In this document: positions 43,901 to 55,900 of the stretch, piece after piece
Numbering within the stretch: position 1 is the first letter of the stretch
Layout: each line of letters starts with the position of its first letter
DNA from: Brachypterus glaber
Taxonomy: Eukaryota; Arthropoda; Insecta; Coleoptera; Kateretidae
Reading direction: 5' to 3'
Assembly: GCA_958510825.1 (NCBI GenBank)
Contig: OY294048.1
Location: 36,173,026-36,237,025 of the forward strand
DNA length: 64,000 nt
Notes under the pieces: generated by a model
What the model saw: only the letters and a program-made list of their open reading frames with translations
What the model was told of the DNA's origin: nothing
Databases searched by the model: none
Program-made: the position numbers and the translations under genes

Positions 43901-46900
43901 ACTAAAAAGTTATTTGGGTCATGTTATTTAAGTGTTTTAAATTTCAAGTTGATGTCTTAAGCCGTTCAAACTTAAGGGGGGGGGGGGCTTTTGAGACGCT
44001 CTGTATTGTGATTTTACATCAGAAAGCCTTAAAAAAAATCCAGGGCCGTGTCGAGATTTTTTTATGTGAGGTACGTTTACGTAAGTCTCTATAGACCTTC
44101 ACGTTTACGATAACGAAAAAAAAAAAGAAGGTGGAAACAACATCAAATACTTTCTTATTTATAACCCAAGTTTAAAAGTTAACTAAAAAAGGTTAACTAG
44201 ACAAAAAATGCCCTATAAGCTTTGCGGTCTGAGGCGGTTGCTTCGTTGCCACACAAAAAGAAAAAAAGATCTGGATTTTTTTTTTGGAGACCATTGTATT
44301 GATTGATTGATTGATTACAATCAATCAATCAATACAATGGTCTCCAAAAAAAAAAAAATCCAGATCTTTTTTTGATTGATTGATTACAAAGGGAGACAAG
44401 ATTAGGTTTCGTAGCTCAAACACTCCTGCCACATGCAGGCCTATTGTGTTGTTCTTGAGTATCTTGCTAGTCAAGCAGCTTCGTTTCGTTTATCAGGCTT
44501 ACTAGGCTGTTTACTAGATTTGCGTTGGAGAACCTAGCTTCTGGGTTGACATTTCCAGGTAGCCGGCGTCGTCTATAACTCGTCCGATTAGTTTTGGAAT
44601 AACCTTTAAAAAACAAGTTCAAGTTCATTTATTGGCCTTTTTGTAATGTTCATAACATATAGACAAGTCAAATCAAATATAATAAATAAATAAATGAATA
44701 AAATTAATCTAATACTAAAATTAAAATAAATAAACAATACAAAAATAAACTAATAAATAAATACATAATAAAATTTTGACCTAAATACACAATTAAAATG
44801 TTACACAAAATACAGATAAAAAATTATACCGTTAAAAAAGTGTACAAAAATAATTAAAAAAGAAGTATGATAATGTCTACGTGGGCGGGGTACTGGTTTT
44901 TTGACTGTATTCATCTATTGTATAAAATACGCTATCAATCAAAAATGATTTTAACTTTTTTTTAAACATTTTTATTTTTGTAATATTTCTAATATTACTG
45001 GGTAAAGTATTATATAGACTACTACCAGCATATAACGGCGATTTTTTTATTTTTGAGTATATAAAAGAAAAGGTTTTCGAGGTTATCTCCAAAACTAATC
45101 AGATACGGTGTTATTTTGACCTCAAATTCGGATTCAGCGCCTCAAAACACACAGCAATACAATGAATCAATCCTAAATTAGAATTCCTAAGCTAGCTAGA
45201 ACTAACTACTACACCCCTTTCAAAATAGTGCCCTTTTTTTCTTTCTTTAAAACTATATCTTATTTTTTGTTTAAAATCGTCCCTTAAAATTTGTAAAAGT
45301 ATTTTTGAATCAATGATTCAGAATCACCCTGTGTGTAAAAATTAAAACCAATTGTTTGTTTCAGAAATGGAGTTAATGTTGAAGGAGCTACTCATAAACA
45401 AGTCGTTGATCTCATTAAATCTGGTGGCGACGTTTTAACATTAACAGTGATATCTGTGACTCAACAGGTTGGTAAATATGAAATAAATAGGTAACAGATA
45501 CCTTGGGGTGCTGTTTGGGTAGGGGTCTTTAGAGCGCAGTTCATTACCGCGACACCGTTACCACGCATAGACTTTACCGCGAAAGCCATTACCGCGAAGA
45601 CAATTACCGCGAGAGGTTCACTGTTACCGCGCATAGACTTTTTGGAACTTTTTAGGTCCGGCTTGTGGGCATGGCTAGTTTCCTTTACAAAATTTCCGTC
45701 AGAAGTATGCAAATGACCCTGCAGCAAAGAACGTCGTAACTTATGCGCTTCCAAAAAAATTTATTTTAAACAGTCTTTTCTTTTATGTAGGTATATATTT
45801 TTTTTATATAGGGCGGACGGTCTTTGCCCTAGTACTTTTCACAATTTCGATCGACATGACGATTAATAAAAATTAATCGATATAAATTTAATAAATAAAA
45901 CAAAACCAAACACAAAAATGTGGGTACATTTAGTAAACGTTTCACTTTATCAATAAAAATACAAATTAAATATTCGCCTTTGGTTTTTGTTTTAAATCTA
46001 AACCAAAATGCCATCAATCCGCGGAAAAAACTTTTTATTTTATTTTTTTTTAATTAAAAATAAAAAATTTAAAATGGCGCAATAATCGATTTTCGCTGTA
46101 AAAGCAATGTGCGGTAAAGAGCGTTCGCGGTAATGGACTGCGCGGTAATGGTCTTCGCGGTAAACGTAAATGCGCGGTAATGGATTGTCGCGGTAATTGC
46201 GATCGCGTTAATGGTCTTCGCGGTAATTTTTTCGCTGTAAAGTCCGGCGCCCGTGCTCTTCTGCTTTCAGTTTTTTTTTCGCCTGATATTTTGGTGAATA
46301 TAGGCGGAGCTAAACGGTCTAGGCCAGTCACTTCATCAGAAGAACAACTGTGAAGTTGGCTTAGCAAAAAAAAAAAATAATAAAAAAAATATTGACGTTT
46401 TATACCTACGTAAAAACCAGAAAATATTTTTCGTTTTTCACTTTTTTTTTCATGAATTCATCATTCGATTTTTTTTTATTTATTTAAAAAAAAAACTTTG
46501 TCTTAACCATGGGAACGTTCAAGTATCACGTAACGCAAATTGTACCAAAATTCATACACTTCATACCTCGGTTCTCGCCTTATTCAAGGCTTTAGAGATT
46601 TCATATTTTGGCTACCCCCCTAACACACCTCCTATTAGGGGGGGTAGCCAAAATATGAAATCTCTATAATCTATAATAACGCGAGAACCGGGGTATGAAG
46701 TGTATGAATTTTGGTACAATTTGCGTTACGTAATACTTGAACGTTCCCCATGTCGATTTTTTTTTATTAAAAAAAACTTTGTCTTAACCATGGGGAATGT
46801 ATTCTTTTTTTGCGCATGTTGGTTTTAAATTTTTTTTTATATTTACTAAAATTAGGGAAAATTCTAAATTTTCACCAGGGAAAAGGCAGGGAATCCTAAT

Positions 46901-49900
46901 TTGCAAAACTTGTCACACTGACTATGGGAGATTTAGCTCAGCGGTCAATGGCATCGATATAGCCTGACACTGATCTAATGATCGTGAGTTCAAACCTCAC
47001 TGGCGCCGATTGCCTTTTTCAGTTAATTAATAATTGAAATTTGGCGAAGGCGTACTCCCTAGATATATTGGTTCGAAAGTCAATTAAAGCCGGTGGTTCC
47101 CTCTACTACTAGCCCACACAAGTCCTGGACTTAGGGGATGCTTAATTAAGTAGAATAGTACGAGGTTAAAAACAAACATAAACTATGTAAATTCTACGAA
47201 TTTCATCTACCTCGTTTTATATGCCATTTTCTACCTTTTATTACAGATTTTTTTGATGTCTTTTATGTTTTTCAAAAAGTCCAAATGTTTCTGTTTTTCA
47301 TATAAAAAATAAAAACTATAGTTATAACCTTACTATTTTGACCCAGGTTAATATAACTTAATATGTTTTATTAATGTCTAGATTTTATAAAAATTACTTA
47401 ATTTGTGATTTAGTTACGTTACATTTTATAAAAAACATCAATATTTCCTCATGAAATGTAGAATTTTACAGTCTTATATGGTAGCATATCCACAGAAATC
47501 AAATTTAATTAGCAAACTGTCAAATTTTCCTTTAAAAGATGCTTGCGATTAGGCAAACCATTAAACAGTGTTGAGCTTACATAATAATATGTTGTATTAA
47601 ATATAAAACCAAGAAAACTAAAGGTAAATAAAAAACATATTTCCTGTTGACATACATATTTAAATTTGTATGCTATTTTGTGTTTTGATTTTCTCAAAAA
47701 TTCTCGGAATAAGTAATAAAAATTAGAAAATATTAAATTAAGAATTCTTAAAGTTTAAACTTTATATTTTTTCGGGATCGTAGGAAAAATAGTGTACATA
47801 ACTCGTTGGAAAGTGTATTTCTTACACTCGTGGGGTTTCGTCATTCGACTAAAGGCTCGTTCGTAAAACTTCCCACTCGCGTGAAATATGTCACTTTCCA
47901 CACTATGTAATATACTATTTATGATAAATACGTACAATGTTGTAAGTTACCACTGTAACCACAAACATGTATGCAATTTGTATTATCAAGTGTCCTTTAC
48001 TGTACGTCTACTTGATATTTTACTTTTAAACTTAATTACAGGAAGCAGAAAGACTTGAGCCAAGCGATGACAGCCATATCTACTATGATTACAGCGAAAA
48101 ACGCTCTCTACCAATTAGCATTCCCGATTATCATTATAGCGAGCGAGGTGGCGAGAGATATGTCGCCTTTAACATCTATATGGCAGGAAGACATCTATGT
48201 TCGAGAAGATACAGGGAATTTTCCAAATTAAATAGTGATTTAAAAAAGGAATTTATGGGTAAGGATCAGTCTATTCGATTATTCTTTCCGACTACCAAAA
48301 CAATTTTTTTTCACCTCCAAAAATTTTGATGACTAAACAAAAGTTCATCACATCTAAAATTTTGCCGACTCGTCTCAGATTTCCCGACTAATTTTTTTTT
48401 TCACCTTAACACGTTGACTGCGGTACATGACCCCGGGGGCATGTAAGCAGGGCCGGACAGAGCTCTGGTGAAACTTTATCTGGGCCCCCATTTTTTCAAA
48501 ATAATTTTCCCGCCCAGGGCCGTAGCTAAGGCACTTTTACAGAAAGGGGGATTTTTTTACGAATTATGTTAATTTTTGATTTTTTTAATTTAGAGTTGTG
48601 AAACTCAAGCTTTACAATCTTAAACGAAAAAAAAAAAATAATAAGAAAGCCCCAGCGCCGCAGGCAATTTTTTTTACAATTTTGTTAAGTAATTTTAATT
48701 TTAACACTGTTTCAAATTTCATAAAAATGCAAGAAAGCTCTAGCGCTACAGGCAATTTTGTTTACAAATTTCACGCTTAAGTAAACGGAAAAGCATAGGC
48801 TTTTGTCTGTTGCCAACCCCCAACAGAAAAAAAGTAGAGACCTCTTATAGGCCCATAAGAACACGCAAAATGCGTGTGATTATGAGTTTATAAGAGTCGC
48901 AAAATAGAAAAAATAAATTAAATTGTTATAAAACAGCAATCTTATCTTAAAAAATGTCACAAACACAAAAAAATGTTTATGTACACTTCTGCATAGAAGT
49001 CCCCTGGACAAGATGGCCCAATAGTGTATCTAAGATTATATTAAGATTCAGTGGGTGTAAATAAACGCATGTGAATAGAACGGATTTAGTGACAGGGTAG
49101 GACTCAAAATAAGGGAACTTCTATATTACGATCCATTGCAATGCATGGTACGCTTCGTAGCAAGTGTTCCCGTACTGACCTGTTTAACTTTCTACGTCCC
49201 TACTCTCGCAACATTCGAGTGTCTTAACCAATAAAGCCCTGCGCTCGCTGCCGTGGTGCGCGATTCTTAAGTTTACCTCCACTGCATCTTGAAGCTGAAT
49301 TTACTATAGAGGTTCTAGACGCTTTTGGTTATAATGTGTTTTATTTTAGGATTTACATTTCCTAAATTGCCTGGTAAGTGGCCTTTCGGATTGAGCGAGC
49401 AGCAATTGGATGCCCGCCGCCGTGGATTAGAGCAATATTTAGAAAAAGTCTGTGCAATTAGGGTTATAGCCGAATCCGATGTGATGCAAGAGTTCCTTAC
49501 TGATCAAGACGATGAAAACAATAGTAGTCCAGTTGATCTTAAAGTAAGTATCGTACTCGTATATAGGGCATTTTTAATGAAACTTAACCTTTTTTCGTAA
49601 CGCAAAATTTGGCCATTTTTGACCCCCACTCCCCCTGTAACGCGGCGTAACATTTTATAAGTTTATAATTTATTTATAAGTGTTACATAACATTTTTACT
49701 GACTAGGTTTGCACTTTTTCCGTATCTTTATATTCAAATTTTGTGGGTATATAGTAGACTTAATTCTAAGACAAAAAAAAAACACAAAGTGGTAGGCCGA
49801 TTTTTATTCTTTTTGAAGTTACAGGCCTACAAATTATAAACAATAAATAATTAGTTTTAAATTTAAAAACCACATAAAAACTTATCTTATTTCAGGAATA

Positions 49901-52900
49901 TTTATTTTGTACATCGGTGTGACCATGTTATGTCAACTTCACCAGAAAAAAACGTCAGTCAGATAAAATTATTTTGGAATAAATAGAAAGTTTGAATATC
50001 AGTTGTATTTATTTCAAAAACATTTTATCTGACTGAAGTTTTTTCTGGAGAAGTTGACATAGCATGGCCATAGCGATGTACAAAATAAACATTCATGAAA
50101 TTTATTGTTTATAATTTGTTAGGCCTGTAACTTCGGAATGAATAAAAATCGACCTGCAACTTTTGTGTTTTTATTTTTGTCTTAAAATTAAGTCTACTAT
50201 ACATAACAAAATTTGAATATAACGATACAGAACCCCTTTATATCACTTAAATCAAGGAACCGAATCCAGAACCTGTTGATTTGGAAATACATAGCTTAAT
50301 TTACTTCAAGACATAATATATAAAATTTAACCGGAGGAAAATAACTTCACTAGATTATCAAACATTTTGTACCCTGTATAACATTTTTTTGATAAATTAT
50401 GACTAAACAAACCACTAAGTGGATTGTTTTTGAACTAAGCTATTTACCCTAAGGTGTCGTCCATAAAATATCATACTTCACACTTGTTAAGGGGATTTTA
50501 GACCCCCCTCCCCCTATGTGACGTCACACTCTAATTTTTAATTTTTCTTGTTTTTTTTAAAAATATGAATGGATTGAACTATTCTAAAAAATTCTGCTTA
50601 TCAGAATGTAAAAAAGTCATTTTGAGTAGGTCAATAAAATTTTTGGTTTGACGTCACACTCGACCAAGCCCCCCTCCCCCACATGTCACACTTCGTCGCA
50701 AATGCCTGACCCCACCCTTTCCCTAAAGGTGTGACGTATTTTATGGACGACCCCTAACTCACCTATCATGTACTCTCTAGACCTAAAGCCATAATTTTGT
50801 ATGTTTTAGGTATTATTACCTGATAGAGAAGTAGTTACAGTATCATTAAAAAAGAGCGCGAATGCTGACGAAGTATACGATGCTGTCGTCAAAAAAATTG
50901 GAATGAATCAAAAATTATCACAATATTTTTATTTATTTGAAATAGTAGAATATAATTTTGAGCGAAAACTTCAACCAAATGAATATCCGCACAATTTATA
51001 CATTCAAAACTACAGCACAGCAACAAGTACGTGTATATGCATAAGAAAATGGATGTTTTCCATAAATAAGGAGTTGAGCTTAATGACTGACAACCAAGCG
51101 ACATCATTTATTTTTTGGCAGGTAAATACTAAGTCACTGGGCAAATATTTTTTCGTACGACCTAGTGTACACGAAATAAAGAAAAATGCATGTTCACTAT
51201 ATATCCTCGTTTGGATATATTTCTATCGCACGAGTCCATAGTGTAATTTGAATGAAATGACAACTATGCACACTCATTTATCCAAACGAGTATACATAGC
51301 TTTGATTTTGACAAAAGTGGTTTGACGTTTATAAAAGTTTGAAATGTCAAAATTAAACACAGGTAATTGTTTAAAATATACATTTTTAAAGAGTCTAGCC
51401 TGTAGATCGAACGAAAAATTTTGTTCGCAGAAAGTAGCACTTATCTGCACGCATTTGCGTTTATAAAGTTGTACCTTTCCGCACGTGTGAAAAAGTAGTT
51501 TGGAGGCTTTAGATTTTAGGTGTTAATATATTTTTTATGCAGGCAACATAGTATGTCAAAAGTGACCATAATACCCATATTATTGGTTGATTCATTGAAA
51601 ATAAAACTGGATTCACCTAAAGTAAATTTAGATCTTTAGATTCACCATGTGTCAATATTTAATTTGTAATATCTAGTTACCCAATTATCCAAGAGAAAAA
51701 GCCATAATAAAGGAGAAAATATATTAATTATTAAAAGACGCAAATATACCGGGTGTTTTAGGAAGGTGGTTCACCCCATTTAACTTTTTATACTTTGACC
51801 TATCAAAATTTAATTTGTATAAGATAAAAAAATTGCGTTTTTTTGACATATCACACAACTTTTGTTGGCTTCCGGTTTCACCGGAAATTACCTTTACTTT
51901 CGACTTTTAAATGGGACACCCTGTACATTTTTTGATATTTAGATAGAGTACAAATAAGCCCTATTTATCAATTTTTGACATTTCATGTAATTTTTAACTT
52001 ATTTTTTTTTTAGATAGTTGATTTGATTGAAAGCATTTATAATAGGAAAAATTAAATTTTGCTGTTTTATCAAAAAACATAAATTGAAGGTTCAAAAATT
52101 ACACTTTACATGTTAACTCAATTTTAAGAGAGAACAGGGTGGCTCGTTAGTATAGGAAGATAGAGAATTTTCTTGTGATTAGTTTGATACTAATGTTTAT
52201 TTATTTAGAAATCCTAATATTTTACAATTTAAAATTACAAGAGACTATAACCTATATATAAATTAAATTAATAAAGTAAATAATTAATATTAATAGCAAT
52301 CACAAAATAAATACCTATTCACTTCCTGCTAAGAAAAATTATAATTTCCCGTTTAAACTGATTAATAGTTCTACTACTCTTTATGTTTACTGGCAAATTG
52401 TTAAACTGGCAAAGACCCTTAACAAGTAAGGATTTAGCAGCAGTTCTAGATTTTACATTTTTAATGTGAAAATCAGAATTTGCTCTAGTTGGGTAAGTAT
52501 AAAAGTCATTGTTAAATGACAAACTTATTAAAATATGTGGGAAGTAAACCTTTTTTTAGTCTAAAAGTAAAAACCATAGTGTGAAACATCAACCTCTTTG
52601 CAACTGACAGCCGTTAAGCATTACTCTTATTGGTGTATATCTGTTAACACCTAACAATGGACGCATATCCGTATTTTGCAATACCTGCAGTTGATTGAGA
52701 CAGTTTTTGTCCAATAAGTATAGAATACTAGAACAGTAGTCAAAGTGAGGTTGTATAATAGCATTATAAACCTTTATTCTATAATTAAGTGACAAACTGT
52801 TGGATACTTTAAAAGAAAAACAACTTCTCTGAAATCTAACAAACTTTAAGTGACTTTTAAATATTAAAGAACTGTCAATTGCTTTGGTTTTATGTGCATT

Positions 52901-55900
52901 TAACTTTAATTTATTTACAGACAAATATTTTTGAAGTTTTGCCAATATTATTTTAATCCTCATGATTGGTGATGCTAGATTCTTGTGAGAAGCTGCCAAC
53001 AGCGTGTCATCAGCAAACAGGTTAAGAAAATCCAGATCCTCTAAAAAATTAATGTCATTTAGGAAAATAATAAAAAGAATCGGGCCCAGCACACTTCCTT
53101 GAGGAAGGAATTTGAAGCTCTGGACGAGAATGATTTACCTATTCTTACTCGTTTAAATCTGTTAGTTAAGTAGTCTATAAACCAATCCAAAACACTTCCT
53201 GAAAAGCCATAATACCTAAGCTTTTTAATTAAAACGGACCTGTCTGTGGTTTCAAATGCCCGTTTCAAATCTAGGAATACCGCAAGAATATATTTTCTTT
53301 CCTCGAGCGACATTTTCTACTTAGAGATAGTTAATTGCAGAGCTGTCTCACATGAGTGTCCAGCTCTAAATCATGATTGACAACCCTTAAACAAGTCATT
53401 ATCATCAAAATATTTAATTAGCTGATAGTAAACCCCCAATTCTAGTATCTTTTCAATATCAGAAAGTGTGTTAATCATAGGCGTAACGAGGGGGGCTTAG
53501 GGGGGCCTAGCCCCCCCCCCCCAAATTTTTCTAAGCCCCCCCCAAATCAAACTATAAAAGTCTCATAGACAGACAAACTTAAAAATTACGCATATATTTT
53601 TAGGGGCTCAAGTCTCCCCCAAAATTTGGACTTGGTTACGCCTCTGGTGTTAATTCATCTTAAAGTCAACAGCCTGCTTAGCATATGTAACTTTAGGAAT
53701 AGGGACAATCGTACAAAGCTTCAAACTATTTGGGAATTTACCTATTTAAGGGAGCTGTTGATAAAATGCAGTAAATACACCCCTAAAACATCAACTGGGT
53801 TTCTTAAAAGGTTAATATTTAATACCTCATTACATTTAAACTTATCTTTGTTTGTTTATTTTTGTTTAACCTCGTACTATTCTACTTAATTAAGCATCCC
53901 CTAAGTCCAGGACTTGTGTGGGCTAGTAGTAGAGGGAACCACCGGCTTATACTGACTTTCGAACCAGTTTCTAGGGATTGTCCGTTTCACTTATTGCCTT
54001 CGCCAAATTTCAATTATTAATTAACTGAAAAAGGCAAATCGGCGCCAGTGAGAATCGAACTCACGATAGTAGACTTGCTATACATACGCGCTAGCCACTA
54101 CGCTATGCCTCCCATAAATATAATTATTCTTAAGTCAACATCCTAAAATTAGAAAAACAACAATAGACTTAACAATATCACTTATACTATTAATATAAAA
54201 CATGTTAAAATTCTCAGCAATTTCATCAATCGACTATCACAGATTTATTTTTATCATATAATGATATCAAAATATGTTTTTAGCATTTTATTGAAAACAG
54301 TTAAAAATGTGACAATGCTATAATATATTATATACTTTATTAAAGCCACAAACGAATGCTAATCGAGTAGGTAGGCTTTGAAAAAAAAAAGAATTTTAAA
54401 ACATTGCCATTTTCACTGACAGAAAAATTAAAAAAATATATTTTCATGGCCTGTCCAATTACCATTTGTTTTTGGCGATTAAATGATTGCATTTTTTATT
54501 GTCAAATTTTTAACTGTTTTAGATAGAATACTGCGGAAATACTTCGCTATCACTATGGGTGTGCAGCATCAAATTAATCGGAACAAAATTCTCTATTTTT
54601 TTTACACTATCGAGCCAACCTGTTTCCGTTTCAGTACCCAAAAGATTTTTGTTTTTAAATAAAACAGCAAAATTGTTTTTTTTTTCTATCGAAAAGCAAC
54701 CATTTTTAATAACTTGTGACACTGTAGTTTTAAACTTAAAAATTGAATAAATTACATTACATGTCAAAAATTGACAAGTAGGTCATGTTTGTACTCAGAT
54801 TTTTATGCTGAATCCATTATCGAATTTAAAAATTAAAAGTAAAGGTCGTTTCCGTTGAAACCGGGAGTTGAAACTAGTTGTGAGATATGTCAAAAAATCA
54901 AAAATGTTTTCGTATGTATTTCATTTTGATAGCTTAGATTATAAAAAAAATAAAGGGGGTGAACCACCTTCCTGAAACACCCGGTATCCAGAAAAATATG
55001 TTTTACTAAATTGGGCTATAATTTTGCAAGAATAATCATAAAGATTGTAAATATTTGACGTATCTAATTTTTTTATTGGACCTATTTTTTAGGCAATAGA
55101 TGATGTAAACCGAGGGTTTATCCTAGCCGGCGAGCGATTATACCAATTAAAAGCTCTACAAGACAACACTAGAGCTGCAGAGTACCTAAAACTAGCTCGG
55201 GAGCTTCCCGGCTACGGAGAAGTCGTCTTCCCGCACTGTCCGTGCGACTCCCGAAAGGAAGGTCACGTGACTGTGTCCCTAGGGAGTGAGGGCATCAGAC
55301 TTCACGCCTGTCGCGAGGACGGTACTCTAGAAAGTCAAGTAGTCGCATTGCAATGGGATTGCATAAGGCAGTGGGAAATCGACGAGGAAGGAATGGCTTT
55401 TTGTTTGAAATACAACAGGCCGGATAAAACTCCTAGATGGCTTAAAATTTTTACACCTTATGTAAGTATGACTTTTGTATTTTAACTTGGTAGCTTCGTT
55501 TGGTCACTTTCCCGCGCAAGAAGTTTTCTAAATTCTAAAAAAAACTTTATTTTTATGTGCGTAAAATAAAAACATGATGGGTAAATAAAAAAATTATGTG
55601 TAAAATAAACAGAAAATAAAAATGTATATATATTTTCTCGTAACTAGACAGAAAAAACGATTTACCGCTAAAGGACACGAAGTGTTCGACACTTACCTAA
55701 GGGGGACATCTAGACACAAGACTACTATTCTTAATTTTATAGAGTGATACCATAAAAAAATGATTTCTTGAATTGTCACACATATAAATGTCAAAAATAT
55801 TATTAATAAAATAAGATTTTAACTCCTTGGTAGCGAGAAAAACATAATGCGCTACTCGTAGGTAAGTTTGTTTTCTGTCTTCGGTCGTGTTTATGGACCT

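Larger units (their letters stand above)
51748..54990. mobile_element. 3.2-kb block bounded by ~260-bp inverted repeats, in SNX27 intron 5
   Basis: CCGGGTGTTTTAGGAAGGTG, then GTTCACCCC, TTTTTTGACATATC, TTTCACCGGAAA and TCAATTTTTGACAT at the left are all found inverted at the right (54730-54988) with about 75-80% identity by eye. TA flanks both tips. The tips resemble the CACCCGGTAT end at 3.79 and 36.62 kb. Between the arms lie a LINE remnant, a hAT MITE and a SINE; none supplies an obvious transposase for the arms. It could be one composite element or two opposed copies with later insertions between. Confidence 0.6.

Noticed and set aside
45461..46367. Proline/arginine-rich proteins (45461-45754 and 46050-46367, minus)
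   Set aside because: Both frames are read-through of the 15-bp GGTAATGG/TTACCGCG arrays and have no splice or start context.
46926..47010. Possible tRNA genes (also at 60453-60528 and 54039-54113 minus)
   Set aside because: A- and B-box motifs are present, but the acceptor arms do not pair and each is followed by the same 170-bp body and tail, so they are SINE heads.
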